The translations under genes and the position numbers were made by a program. A stretch of 64,000 bases of DNA, taken from positions 43,682,879 to 43,746,878 of the forward strand of contig CM074187.1 in the NCBI GenBank assembly GCA_037179385.1, written 5' to 3'. The notes under the pieces are model-generated. The model made no database searches. It was not told where the DNA came from and saw only the letters and a list, made by a program, of their open reading frames with translations. Origin of the DNA: Holothuria scabra. Taxonomy: Eukaryota > Echinodermata > Holothuroidea > Aspidochirotida > Holothuriidae. Below, one piece after another: positions 21,584 to 33,834 of this stretch; position 1 is the stretch's first letter, and every line of letters starts with the position of its first letter.

Positions 21584-22470
21584 TGTTCCTATATACTATG
21601 CTTTAACAAACTGTCTTAGCATTAATTATGCTTGTATCTTGCACAACATGAACTAACGACAGACTTAAAAATTGCAACAAAATGGAAAAATCTTACCAAC
21701 TCGATACATTCATGAGTAATACGTCACACATAGTATGAGTCCTGATAAAGAAAGTTCTGAGTTCACTCTCTTATTGCAGTCACAGAGTTTTATTAATAAT
21801 TAATATTCCAAAACTTTTTGACCATTAATAAATACTCCAAAGTTTTGTGGGGTATCGTTGACTTCTCCGGACATCTTCACGGCCGGTCACGGCTATCTGG
21901 GAAGCTGGCTTTCAACTGAATTTCACTAATCGGCACTGTATACAAGTAAACCACGGTAAACGACATCTCACACTGAGTTTGGCTGCGGTACTACTCGCTT
22001 GTTTTCACCAATGTTCAGTTCTTTTCAAAAGACTATACAGGTGTTCCTATTTCAGACACATTCCAAACAGGTGTTCTATTAGACGAATTCCATACGTGTT
22101 GATTGCTTATAGATAAACACGATGCTACGGACCTTAAGTTTTAGGTTTCTCCTTTTGTCTAGTGGCTTTACACAGGCAATGTTTGTTCGAAGACGTGGAA
22201 AATTCATGATTATAGTTAAATTGTTCGTCCTACTCACTCTGCTGGTGTTTTTCTTGGTCCTCGATAATAAAGGCATCAGTTTTGAAGTAATTCACTTGAA
22301 AGTTAGAAAAAGTTTCAAACAGTACTCACGACGTTGTTTTAAAAGGGCGTGGAACTCAACTGTTCTCTTTACTCACATGTGAGACCTCAGGCTCAAGTAT
22401 GGAGAAGGGCAGGTCGCAGAGTGGTAGAAAATCTCAATCCCGTCGTAACAAAGATAGATAAACTCACAAT
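21584..22470 (-). other. 5' leader of the Gypsy element
   Basis: About 0.9 kb between the primer site and gag, with no convincing coding frame. It would carry packaging and dimerisation signals by position only. Confidence 0.6.
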
Positions 22471-22481
22471 CGCTGCCACCA
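22471..22481 (-). other. primer-binding site, tRNA-Leu type
   Basis: Directly inside the 5' LTR the minus strand reads TGGTGGCAGCG, complementary to CCA plus the 3' end of an animal tRNA-Leu (AAG-type acceptor CGCTGCCA). The tRNA assignment is from memory of tRNA sequences. Confidence 0.7.
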
Positions 22482-22758
22482 TGTAATGAGATTGTTAACA
22501 CAAATGAAATAAACGCAATCTTCTAAGTTCTGGATCCAGTATATATTTACAAAACATAAACGTACAAAATAAAATAAGGGTTGTCTCCTCGTTGACAACT
22601 AAATATCGACTAGGATTGAGAAGTGATGTTACCCACGTGCAATCCTTTTTATATTAACCTTATATATTTAATATGATTGGTTCATGCATGCACGTGATAT
22701 GTATAGAATCTGCATAAGTATGAATATGCATATTAATAAGAATAAACATCACATTACA
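22482..22758 (-). repeat. 5' LTR of the Gypsy element
   Basis: 277 bp, same as 17245-17521 by eye, including both CACGTG motifs (22634-22639, 22691-22696). It drives transcription towards lower coordinates. Confidence 0.95.
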
Positions 22759-25049
22759 CTCACAACAGTATTTTCGTTGCTAAAGTGCCCAATTTCTTAT
22801 GAACTTTTGCTAACTGCGTAGCTTTATTGTACTTTAGTGGTTGCAAGTGCAATTACGTATTTTGTGTTTTGGGAGTGGTAAGATGGCGGCACAGTGACTT
22901 CAAAAACACTGCCACAAGTGCTATCCAGGTTATTTATAGAGATCAGTGCTTGTAACTAACATAACTTTAGGCCTAACGTTAATGTTAGACCTAACGTTAG
23001 GCCTAGCCTAGGCTAGGCCAGTGTAACAGTAGCACTAATTTTCTTATTTTCTGTTGTACCCTAGACTAGGCCTATACCTGTTACACTAATTGACTTATTT
23101 TGGCTATAGCCCATGGTATTTGTACATGATAGAACATCCTGCAGCAGTCTAGGCTAAGTATGGGTTTTAGGCTACGTGAGTTCAATTCTACGCTGTATTT
23201 GGGGCACGGGCACGGCCACTTTTTCGCTAAACTGGTATCTACACTTGCCACCAAGAAGGAAAATTCTTTCATGCATGAGACTGAGTCCAAGTAAAGACTG
23301 ACGTTAATCAAATTTATCATAATTACCACTTAAGTGCAATCCAAACACTCTGTCATGCGCTTCTCTAAGACACTGCAGCCAAATGGCTCGGAGTATGGCC
23401 CCGATTCCTTTTGATGATGCCATTAGTTTACTGTTGGTGTACCGTGCAATGTAATGCATGCAATGCAATGCAATGGGCAATTTTACATACACAAACTGTG
23501 TGCTACATACAGGACTTGATAAACGCATGTGATTAGATTCATCCAATATGGAACGCTGTTCGAGCCATAATTATTTTACCTTATATATGATGTCACAGAG
23601 CGGAAAGTACGCTCTCCGTAGGGGGAAAACAAACCAACGCAGACAAAGAAGACATCTGATTTGTCAACCAGTCGAATATGCGTATAGTCTGCTAAACGTG
23701 CAGGGCGAATCCTTATGTATGTGGCCACGTGTTCCATTGTTTTGCCCCAAGGATGACGTCAGTGTGTGGTCAATGCACAAGGTCTATTCACACTATTTAG
23801 GCAATAAGATTATTTTCGGCCAGAAATATCTGGTACCATCCGCTTAGGTAGTATATGTGATCATAAACAAAACGGTAATATTCGCTCACAAACATTAAAT
23901 CCTGCCATCTTCCCTGTGCTTACAGTGCCAAAAGTTTGTCCCGACAAAATGGCTTTCATTGACAATTTTTTTATTCATCTATTTCTATTCATTTGGGGGA
24001 CATATGTCTAAACATGTGTTGCCAATGGCAACAAGAAACTTTTTATGCGGTGAAAAAATATAAGGGAGCGCTTTACCCTTGCCTCCTCCCCGTCCTGGCC
24101 ACGAGTCTGAAGTTATGTATCGATGTTTATATGGGGAGAACAGTAAAGCCAGCATTGGACAGTGGATTTCGTGTTTAGTATTGTATCATATCCTATAGAA
24201 GAGAGACCGACTATGTGATTCAGGAAAATAGTTTTTAACTTTGCAACCTTAAAATAAGGCAAGAACAGTCGTCCCAACTGGAAGTAGTATAGTAGACTTT
24301 CCTGTTCCTTGACTGGATGTTGAGAGTCATGTGACAACATTTTTCTGATCAAATGTAAAATTTACTACAAGTTACTGAGTGGATTGCCTTGAATATATGC
24401 AGAAGTTACGTCACAAACTATGATGAAAGGCACTATAAAGAGAAATAAGAAGATGTAAGAAGATGTAACCTATGCTTGGGACTGCTCTTGACCTTTAGCC
24501 AAAACACAAAATGGAAAGGATGAAAATTAAATTATGTCTACCCTACTAGCTGATGTGAATGACATTATTTTACTCAGACAACATAAAATTTTAAAGTAGA
24601 TCAAAGAAACATTACAGAGAGCTAATTGTAACCTGCAACGCAGGCCGAGTTCGCTGTTGATGACGCTTCTAAAATAGATGGCGCTCTCTCACAACAAATA
24701 ACACGCCAGGTCAAATAAGTGATATGTCGCCCCAGACTTCTTTTGAAATGCCACATCCTACAGATTTCCTATTTATTTCGCTTCAAGTATTTTTTCGTGA
24801 TTATGCAGGACTTACAACGCCGTATATGTTTATACTGTTATACTCATTTTGTCTTGACACTGTGATAGTTCTAACTAAAGCGATTCTGCATCTGTTTCCC
24901 GCAAAGTTTAAACTTTTAGCAAAAATAACTACGGTTTAGGCCCTTCCGCCATCTCAAAAGGGAATGTCCAGTAATGTTTCAGCTGAGAACTGGGCGAGAA
25001 TTTTTTTCCATGCCCTACCATACTCTTCTCGATTCCAAAATCCAGTATT
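22759..25049. other. intergenic; inverted 5'-flank copy and AGGCCTA tracts
   Basis: 22870-22960 (GGGAGTGGTAAGATGGCGG ... TTATTTATAGAGATCAGTG) is the inverse of 15640-15510. 22970-23070 is made of TAGGCCTAACGTTAGG-type palindromic words. From 23080 to 25049 there are only short frames; none resembles a known protein. Confidence 0.45.
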
Positions 25050-25470
25050 TTCAGTTTCGTTTCCTTCATTGATTTCTAGTAACAAATAAATCACGTTTTG
25101 CTATGAAAAAGACTGAATCGTGTGTGTGTACCTTCTGCCAAAGAGAGGATGAGACAATCATAGAACATTTATTTTGGGGATTGTAACATATCTGCTTCTC
25201 CCCTTCTCGATGTTGAAAGATTCTGTGTGAGAATTTTTTCTTCACAATGGATAAAATTTTTTTGCTGCAGTGACTTTTATGCCACTCATATTTTAAACAC
25301 TGTATTTTTAACTGCAAATATCAGAGACTGCTACCTAATGTTGACAATAATCGTTTCATAAGCTCAAATTTGCTTTACAAGTTGAAAAAATATTTTAAAA
25401 CATTCAAAGAAACCAAAAATGATTTGAGAGAGGGAGATTTATTCAGCTTAACCTGCCAAGAATTATATTT
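25050..25470 (+). pseudogene. decayed L1/Tx1-like LINE ORF2 3' end
   Basis: The frame CVCTFCQREDETIEHLFWG is the Cys/His zinc-binding motif (zf-RVT type) at the end of L1/Tx1-like reverse transcriptases. Flanks with isolated KYFKTFKETK-like residues agree. Stops and frame changes interrupt it. Confidence 0.55.
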
Positions 25471-26868
25471 GTGACGTTCTCTTGGAAAAAACGATTTTTG
25501 TACAATAATGATTGTTAATGGTAACATCGTTTCATGGGTATACTCAAATTTTTGCACTGTTACGTTTGATATAAGGAGATAAGTTTTAAATATAAGTTGA
25601 TTATTCTTTGCAAACTTCGCAATTAATATAAAATAAAGAGATGAAAAAACTGTTGCGATCTTAAGAACCACACATTGTATTTCCACCAAGTTGCTTGAAA
25701 TGTTTACCCCTTTACCATATTGACATTGGCCTTTGAACTGAACGCTAAATACAGGACTTCCTATAGACGAATCGGATCAGCGCTTGTGTTTAGCGACTGT
25801 AGGCCGCCATTAGTGGGGCCCATCAGTCTTAAATCGTCTTGATTTATTGTCTACATGAATTTCAGGGAGCACACCACCATTAGCAGAATGGCCTTGCCGA
25901 GAAAAGTAGTTCCAAAGTACACCGTCAATTTTAGGTCCTCTTTAAGTTTGAATTGCTCAAGTTAAGCTAATCAGATGTGGTTGTTTTGTTTTGGATATGA
26001 AAGAGGACGTGTTAATGTGTGAGTGTTGCCAAATTGGGAAGAATTGAAGGTGATTTAGACTGTTTAAAAATTTGGTGTGAAAAAGACGTTATTTCCGTCA
26101 CCTTACGGATTAATAGGGTAGGGTGAACAGACCCAAAACTTCATCCCCTTGTATCTCAAAATCTAAACGGTCATGCTATGGTGAATTTGTGATGCCATGA
26201 TTGGCCAACTCACTGGCTTTCATGTGAGGGGTAGCTTTAGTGGGGTGTGAACTTTGACTGGGCTGCAGGGGGCATTTAATGAAGGCAAAATAGTGTGTAA
26301 GTCAATGGAGAAATTAATGGTGGTCAACTCCCTTCAAACCCTCATATTCAGTAAAATTGAAGAAATCAAGCTACAATTTTGTGTACAACCATCAATGATA
26401 CAGGTAAGCAAGGATATTTAAAGATAGACCCCAGTTGTGGCGGATTAAAATCAGGCCATCACTTGCTGTCTTGATACGTGTATAAGATAGATGAAAGCTC
26501 CAGTTCTCCAACCTTCCTTTTTCCTGAAAGGAAAATTTGGAAAAAGGAAAGAGGGTCTGAATATTAAGGGCAATAGCTATCTCTCTAAAATTATTTTCAA
26601 GTTGAAGCAACAGCTAAATCTTACGAATTTCTTCTTGTTTCTCTTCAAAGTATCTTTTATAATATTTCAGAACTGAAATATCGCATACTCAAAGTGAGTT
26701 GAGCAGTTAATACTGGGAAATTTCACGTTAGAGGATAAAAATATTGTCACATGACTACCTTGTGTCAATCATTAAACAGGAGAGTCTACTGCACTAGTTA
26801 TATTTTGGGCGAATGCATGTACCCTTTCATGGCCACAAACGTAATATATGCAGAAATTAAAAAAAAGC
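25471..26868. other. intergenic, dispersed repeat fragments
   Basis: 25800-25880 and 26330-26470 resemble, in inverse, the repeats at 4040 and 5930. No gene was seen. Confidence 0.4.
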
Positions 26869-27285
26869 CCAAGAAAATTTTGTAATGTGGGCACATTGCC
26901 AAAGATTCCCTTTGTTTTTCTTTATAATTGAACATCCCGTTTGTCCTTGAAATTTGATACTATCGGAATGTTTAAATATCTTTTCCTGTAGATCTAGCAT
27001 TACCCTTCACCATATATAATTTGCGACCAGCAATGTTGCTTAATGCCTGCAGTCGGCATCAAAATTACAAATAAATTGTATGCACTGTCAAATTAATATG
27101 CCGCCATGACATCACAGATTTAGATTTCCCATGATGCACTAAATCTCAAGAAAAAATTGCATTACTTTAAAAAGTTTTACCTTCTAAAGACTATATACTA
27201 TTGAGATGCAGTTTTCACCTGCTGAAAGAGAAACTTTTTGTGCATATTTTGAAGTTATTGAATTTTGTCTCCAGAATATGCTTCT
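26869..27285. repeat. second copy of the TTAA MITE family
   Basis: Long similarity to 45170-45577 (TTTGTCCTTGAAATTTGATACT, ATTACCCTTCACCATAT, GACATCACAGATT). The right end CCAGAATATGCTTCT is a worn form of CCAGAACATGCCT; the left end is lost. Confidence 0.7.
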
Positions 27286-27336
27286 AATTTCTAACGGAAA
27301 CGACCATGCCCACAATAGCCCTACACACATATACAC

Positions 27337-27528
27337 CAGGCGCGCCGCCAGGATTGTGTCATAGGGAGGGTTTGGTGTAATGAGGGGGGGGGGGGTGTTG
27401 CACAATATGAGGGAAAAGTCTAAGGTTAGAGAGAAATAACCGCTATTTTATGTGTTTTTTGCATTGCAAAGTTGGGTCATGGGAAGGGGGGTCTAGCCCC
27501 CAAAACCCTCCCCGTGGATAGGCCACTG
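27337..27528. mobile_element. hAT-type MITE, copy 2
   Basis: 192 bp with ends CAGGCGCGCCGCCAGG and GTGGATAGGCCACTG and a perfect 8-bp target duplication ATATACAC on both sides. It is the inverse of 10164-10389 and has a G11 run at 27385. Confidence 0.85.
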
Positions 27529-27853
27529 ATATACACAGACACATTCCGATGAAGTCGTATGCTACTATGAGTATAATCGTCTTGACTAAAGAGGGAAATG
27601 TCCACTTTTGTGTATTTTTCAATTTTTCTGCTAAGTACATCTCTTCATATTTGAAGATTTAAATTTTGCATACCAAACTTGAACAAAGAGTTAAACCCCA
27701 TTTTTCACAATTCAGAAAGAAAAGTATTGTCACATGCTTCTCAAGAGCCATTCATGGACTTTCTTAGACAACTACACTAGTACAATTTTTGGGAACGCCC
27801 CCCCCCCCCTTTTTAAATGCAAATCATTCGACAGAATGACAACTCAGTGGAGT

Positions 27854-30380
27854 CAGTGGCGGCGGAAGCATAAAAATTTAGGGGGGACAATCAGTGAACA
27901 AAATGGAATGGTAGGACTCGTGAAACGAACCCTATGTGCGCGTAGCGCACATCACGAGCGCGAAGCGCGAAGTCCCACTGGCGTGGGTCCAGGGCCAGGG
28001 CCCTGGAAGCTCTGAGATTCTACAAGCTCTCTCGTGCAATCTAAGCCCTTTTGGGAACATTTTACGGTGAATTCAATGAACAAAAATGTGCGAAATATTT
28101 GCGTTCACAGACAGCCTATAGGCTATTTCCTGACCGACGCAGAATTTAACGTAGGCCTACGTTTAGGCTAGGCCAAAATGTCAGAGTTCACCAACAATCC
28201 TCGACAAAAATGATGGGACAAAACAAGCAAAACAAGCAATGAACGGAACACCATTCCCCCACTCCCCTATTCAATGTTGCGGCAGCCCTTCAACATTGAT
28301 ACGGGGAGCCGGGTTTGTCCCATGTATTTTTGTCGAGGATTGTAGCTTAACCTGATTGTCACAGAACGAGTTATAACGCAACGACATAAGCCTAGGCATG
28401 TGACATCAATTACGCAACATTACATTGGATGAACAAATGTAGTGCATGGAAATAGCCTACTGTAAGTGAATGACTCACCTATAATGAGTGCATAGGCGTA
28501 CAAGAGCATTTCAGTTTGGGGGCAGAGGATTCTCTGCCCGAAAAATGTAATTCTGCCCGAAAGACTATCTAAGCAGAGCGCCACCATCAGTTGGCGTGGA
28601 GCGCCCAGAAAATTTTGAAAAATCGCAACCCCTCAGACAGCCGGAAATGGCCTTTCCCAGGCTTATAAGCAGAATCAAGGCCGTCGATATTTTGAACTTT
28701 CGTTTGCAATAAAATTTTCACCAAAAATGAGCAAATCTACAAAAAGGTCAGAAAACTCCCAGATGAAATGTACTACTAACCATTGGATGACTACATTAAG
28801 CTATAATCATTGGAAAATGAGTTTGCTTGCGCGTTCTACAAACTATTTTACGTCATGTAGCATGAGATTATCATCAATATAATTTTGAAAATTGAAAAAC
28901 TTCAGAAACCCTCGAAAATCCCAAGGCTTCATAATATAATGATATGTCGCACCTGGGAATGTATAAAACATTACCTGGTCTTGTATCTTTCCGTGGAAAA
29001 CTGTAGAACGGGATTAAAAACATGAGTACCGTATGTCTGTGACTCTGTTGCGACTCTTGCCCGAATTCCAGTTCCACTGAATTGATACAACTGTCTATAT
29101 GACTCGACCCGAACTCCCGACTATATATAAATGATTTTTCTACTAACGCCGTTTGAGAAAAACCCGGCTTGTCACGTTGCTAGATATTTTTACATTAATT
29201 TGTGAGCAGACTTACTCGCAGATTTGTTCACACTTAATTCGTATGAGTGAGCAAACAAGCTACGCTGATTTGTTTACCATTGCCCGAAATTCGGTTCCAC
29301 AGCACTGCAGGTTAAAAGTTTCGCACAATTTTAAGAGGATCATTTTGAAAAGGGCAAAATCGTCATCTCATTCATATGCTGCCCGAATACCTCTGGACCA
29401 AGTATGTTTCATCCTTCTGGTGACTATTGGTGATTGTCATTTAGTGATATGGTGCGTCACAAGATAGCTTTTGATTGATTTGTTCGGGCAAAATTCTGGG
29501 GACTGTATACATCCTCTCTCCCCTTGAAATCTGGCAATTAAAATGTCCCAGAACTTTTTTGCAACTTTTGCCCGAATATTGTGTCATTTCGGGCAAAGGT
29601 TTGCGCAAGAATATGAAGTGAGGCTGACGAAAAATTGTTTTTTTATAAGTTGTCCGAATGTGACGCAAATTTTGGTATCTTTTAGAGTTTTCATGAAAAT
29701 TGTACCGTGACTACGATGCTTTTTTATTATTTTTTCGGCCAAGTGTTTGAAGGAATTCGGGCACGCCTAGGAGTTTTCTGTGTAAGTAGACACAAACCAG
29801 GTTTTAAGACTCAAACAGATCCCTGCCCGAATTTTAGGTCTTGAGATTTTTTTTTTGGGGGGGGGGGGCAGTCTGCCCCTGACCCCCCCCCCCCCCCCCC
29901 CCCTCGCACGCCTATGGATGAGTGAATACTGATCAACTGTTCGTTCGCGTGATGGCAATGGCAATACTTCATTTCTCGCGGAGGGAAAATACTAGTACAG
30001 TAAAGGTTCGGTTTCACTGGACAAGTGATATACTACAAAACACCTGGTTTGCGGACCGGGCGAGATTGCCAGATTCTTGTAATGATTTGTAGCCAAAAAC
30101 TAGGTCACAGGCATAGAGCATGATCGCAGGGGACCGTGACAAGAATCAGCCAAACAATGGCAGATCATAGGCTAAGTCAATTTCGGCTGCTCTGTTCGGT
30201 AGTGGGTTAACAATAGTCTCAACTTTAAATTGGTTCAAGGCTCCCAAGTTTCTTTTACTTCTTCTCTGATTTTTGGGGGGCACGTCCCCTCGCTAAGAAT
30301 TTTAGGGGGGACGTCCCCTCCCTAAGAAATTTATGGGGGCGTGTCCCCCCGTCCCCCCCCCCCCGCTTCCGCCGCCAGTG
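27854..30380. mobile_element. hAT-type non-autonomous transposon (outer)
   Basis: Termini CAGTGGCGGCGGAAGC and GCTTCCGCCGCCAGTG are inverted repeats with one mismatch. Perfect 8-bp target duplications AGTGGAGT flank it (27846-27853, 30381-30388), the hallmark of hAT elements. About 1.1 kb belongs to it; the rest is the element at 28491-29916. Subterminal GCGCGTAGCGC and GAGCGCGAAGCGCG palindromes lie near 27938-27970. No transposase was found. Confidence 0.85.
28491..29916. mobile_element. hAT-like non-autonomous transposon (inner, nested)
   Basis: 1426 bp with ends CATAGGCGTAC and GCACGCCTATG; flanks AATGAGTG and GATGAGTG agree at 7 of 8. It sits inside the element above. The body starts with GAGCATTTCAGTTTGGGGGCAG, includes AGCAGAGCGCCACCATCAG and TGCCCGAA words, and ends in G12 and C20 runs at 29860-29903. 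Related pieces occur at 35160, 47840, 51366 and 53952. Confidence 0.8.
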
Positions 30381-30821
30381 AGTGGAGTTACTCTTTGCAT
30401 CAGGCGCTCCTACTTTTGCTATCAAAACTAACTGACATCATGAAACATTTCCTTTGGAGTGTGGACCTTTATTTAAGAAAAACGCAAAACCATTTGGTAA
30501 AAATATTTAATGAAGGTATGTGCAATCTGAAGATTTCTGAATTTTGATTAGATATAATAAATCTACATCAGCCGCAAGCAGTGGTGTAGGAAGCAATATG
30601 AATGTGGTAGAGGGAGTGGAACAAGTTTGGACTACGCACCTCACCCTACCCCATTGACCAAAAGGTACACGTTTGTTGCTAAATTTTTCGCTTTTTTCTA
30701 CGAGCAAGAACGATTTTTTTTAATTAAATGCTATAACTCATTTTTTCAAATGAAACTGCGCACTGAAAAAGGTGGAAATAATCGTTTTTTGCCAGCCAGT
30801 ATACCTATACCTTCTGCAAGA

Positions 30822-31500
30822 GTGGCGTAGCTAGACATTTTTTCAAGTGATGGGGGAGGGGGGGGGGGGATAAGCACCCAATGTTTCCGATTTTTTCTTA
30901 ATTGTCAACACGGTACCATTGGATGAGAAACGTAATTTGCGGAGCGAGCCGGAAATTTCGGTCCTTTTAAACAAATATTTGTTAATATGGAGCTTGTATT
31001 GCAGAAAATAGCTTAAATTCATGGTTTCCTGTAAGGAAATTTGAATATTTGGGGGACTATCGCAGAATCTGCTTTTCCTATTAGCACATACCTGAGATGG
31101 TATGTCGACTGAAGATTGTTGTCGTTACATCATGTTATCTAAGGAGTGCGGATTGAGCAAAGTTTCCCCAAAATTTGTTGTCCTTTTAGACAAACGTTTC
31201 AAAATTAAGAGCTTCCATTGAGAAAATATGGAATTTTATTTGGAAAAAAATTAAAATGAAATAAATATAATATATAAATAAAAATAGCAATATAGCTGCC
31301 GGAGTCTCTTGATGATTTGGTTTCACATATGTTACATATCCGATTTGTCATTTCCATACAGAGCTAGGAAAAGTTTACCAAACTGATTTATGAGGGTGCA
31401 CTACTGCATTTTTATATTGTAGTTTGCGGCTCGCGAAGCGCGCCAGAAATTTTGCTTTCGTGAGATTTGGAAAATTAAAAAAAAAAAGGTTTTCTGACCC
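30822..31500. repeat. hAT-like dispersed repeat (GTGGCGTAGCTAGACA family)
   Basis: Starts AGTGGCGTAGCTAGACATT with a G9 run at 30862; the body parallels 11899-12640 up to CATGTTATCTAAGG. The right terminus is not clear. Confidence 0.55.
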
Positions 31501-33834
31501 GGGAGAGCATTCTTATTGCCAAAGGGTTTACTCATTTCGATCTCTAAATGGGTGCAAACCAGGATGAAATGTCTGAGAGAACGAGACTTCAAACTTGAAA
31601 GGCATAAATTTATAATTTTAAAGGAGTTTATAATGTTTGAACAGCTGGAGATGAGCATTTATAAACGAAAGCAATATCAAGATAAACTAAAATCGCGCCG
31701 CTCCTTCATAACTTGGAATATTGAAAATAATCAAAAGACTAGAATCGCGTATTTATAGGCGCTGGTCATCGAGAAACCCCACTGTCAGACTGTGTGAAGT
31801 GTCTGAGTAATTCAATGCTCGCAGGCTTCTTAGTCTACTTCTACCACTCCGAAAGGCCATCCACTTTGCAGAGGTGGCGCCAGGATTTGCCCGACACATG
31901 GGCCAAGCTCCCACAGGGGGTCAACATTTCAAGATGAGGCGATGGGTTGATCCCGCCGTAGGACTTGACTTGGCAGAATTTGAGGTGCGCGTAGCATGCG
32001 AAAATTTTGGCTTTTTTAAAAAATAAATAACTACCGAGAGACTTTCTCCCTTTCATTACTGCTTATCACTATATAGAGATGGAAACGGCCTGGCCGATTT
32101 TCATTACCGTTGTTGGAATTCGGTTATCGGGGCAGACCAGATGGCAGACCATTGCTTCTCTCCATTTTGGCTAACACGATGTGTAGTATCTGTTCTTTTC
32201 ATCTAGTCTAGAATGAAGCCATATAGATGCATATGACAGACCAATGACGTGAATGCTCTGAGGGCGTGAGGTTGGTCAAGTGTTGTCCTTCGGTGGACGC
32301 ATAGCTTCTTTGGGAAGCAGTTTAAAGGTGGATTTCGCCGAACGACACTTTGCCAGGAGGTCGATAGGACTTTGGAAAAGATCGTGTGCGAGGATGGACA
32401 CTGAATAAGGGAGGAAAGATATTCATTGAAGAGCAGTGATTGCAAGTTTTATTCAAGAGGGAGTGAAACTGATTTGGTAAATATATTGTCACTCCTTCAT
32501 CATGTGGACAAAAAGCGACGAAATGTTGACATTTTGTCGCCATTGAGAAGACAATACGCTTATCTAGTCTTGCATAAGCAGGTTTCTGCTGCTTATGCAA
32601 GACTAGAAATTACATCAAATGCTAGTAAATCTTAATTATTATGTGGTGGCAGCTGTCTCAATGGAGGGGGGGGGGGGGGGAATGGGGGTAATAGGGACTT
32701 TGTCTTGTCTGAATTACATCATAAGTGAAGACCTACCCTTTTGTTTGAACTATGAAGCTCGCAGTGTCAGCATTTATTTCTCAGAAACGTACACAATTAG
32801 ATGTTATGTAAAAATAAACAAAGTCAGTAGTATAGCTTTAATTGTAATTTGCATTCTGCATTTTGTTTTGAAATTACGAGACAGGGCGATTCAAGTCATC
32901 CCTCCGAGACAGTTCAATTCTTCCAACTATGCGTTTAAGCTCCTCCCATAACTGTTTAAAACACCTCCTTTTGCATTCTTACACATATTTCATAATTTTA
33001 TTGCTTAATATCCTGATGTGCATAAAAAGACTGTAATGTGTAATCCAGGCACTTTCTCATTAAGTGGAATTTAACGCACTTTGCTTCTTAAGAATTTTCA
33101 AATGCTAATGTTAATCAAAGCACACTAACCTACTAACCTACTAAGAGGAACTTTGAAATTCGCTTTTCGTGTATGCCAACAACCTTAGTTTTAAACAAGT
33201 TGATAAGAAAGAGCCTTTAAGTTTCGGCTTGTAGGCAATGAAGCGTTGAATGCCTTTATAAAAAAGAAAAGCAACAAATAGCTCTCATTCAAAGTAGACC
33301 TACACACGGAAGAAATACTTATCCTGCATGCCAAACATTTCGTATTTTCGGTTATTCACCAGGTGTTAACTTTAAACTGTATCTCAAGTCAAAAAATTAA
33401 AAAAATATATATTAAAGAGTATGAAACATGAATTCTAACAGTCCAACTCCCATCTCCATGGGACATTCCTGAGCTGAGATATAAAATGTTGAAGTTTATT
33501 CACTTAACTTAAAGTGGTATATTCCGCAATAATTTGTGATTTCATTGTTGGTGTTAATCAAATTACAATCTTTGTATTTCTTTGTTTTTCTGAAAGTTAC
33601 TGCACCTTGTATCAAGGTGTGATAGCACATTTACTCTCATTGGGCAGTTGGGTGATGTAATTAAATAAGCCCTCTCTGTGTTCAATTTAAGGATTATTTG
33701 CAAACAAACCAAAACTTGAACATTTCCTTTAATCAAAATATTGCACAATTGCTTGAGTTCTTATGGGCGATCCAATGGGTTCACCTACCAATAAAAGAAG
33801 GAAAAACTTGAGCTGTTTTACTGTTTTATTGAGC
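31501..33834. other. intergenic; repeat fragments and a hairpin
   Basis: 31868-32050 (GTGGCGCCAGGATTTGCCCGACA) is the inverse of 50480-50612. The palindrome at 32563-32607 is listed separately. A G11 run lies at 32665. From 32980 to 33830 the sequence is AT-rich and without a gene. Confidence 0.45.
32563..32607. repeat. perfect 19-bp inverted repeat with 7-nt loop
   Basis: TCTAGTCTTGCATAAGCAG, loop GTTTCTG, then the exact complement. Pairing does not extend beyond the arms, which is short for a microRNA precursor. Confidence 0.9.

Larger units (their letters stand above)
17245..22758 (-). mobile_element. complete Ty3/Gypsy LTR retrotransposon, probably Mag-like clade
   Basis: The element is 5514 bp and lies on the minus strand. 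Its two 277-bp LTRs, each TG...CA, look identical by eye. The host site is duplicated perfectly: CTCAC at 17240-17244 and 22759-22763. Order on the minus strand is LTR, primer-binding site, about 0.9 kb leader, gag, pol (protease, RT, RNase H, integrase), polypurine tract, LTR. The domain order with integrase last is that of Ty3/Gypsy, and no envelope gene is seen. Identical LTRs imply recent insertion, yet the 3' third of the integrase region has frame breaks. Clade placement is from motif resemblance only. Confidence 0.95.

Noticed and set aside
29153..29467. 104-codon plus-strand frame
   Set aside because: Within the inner hAT-like element; no transposase motif.
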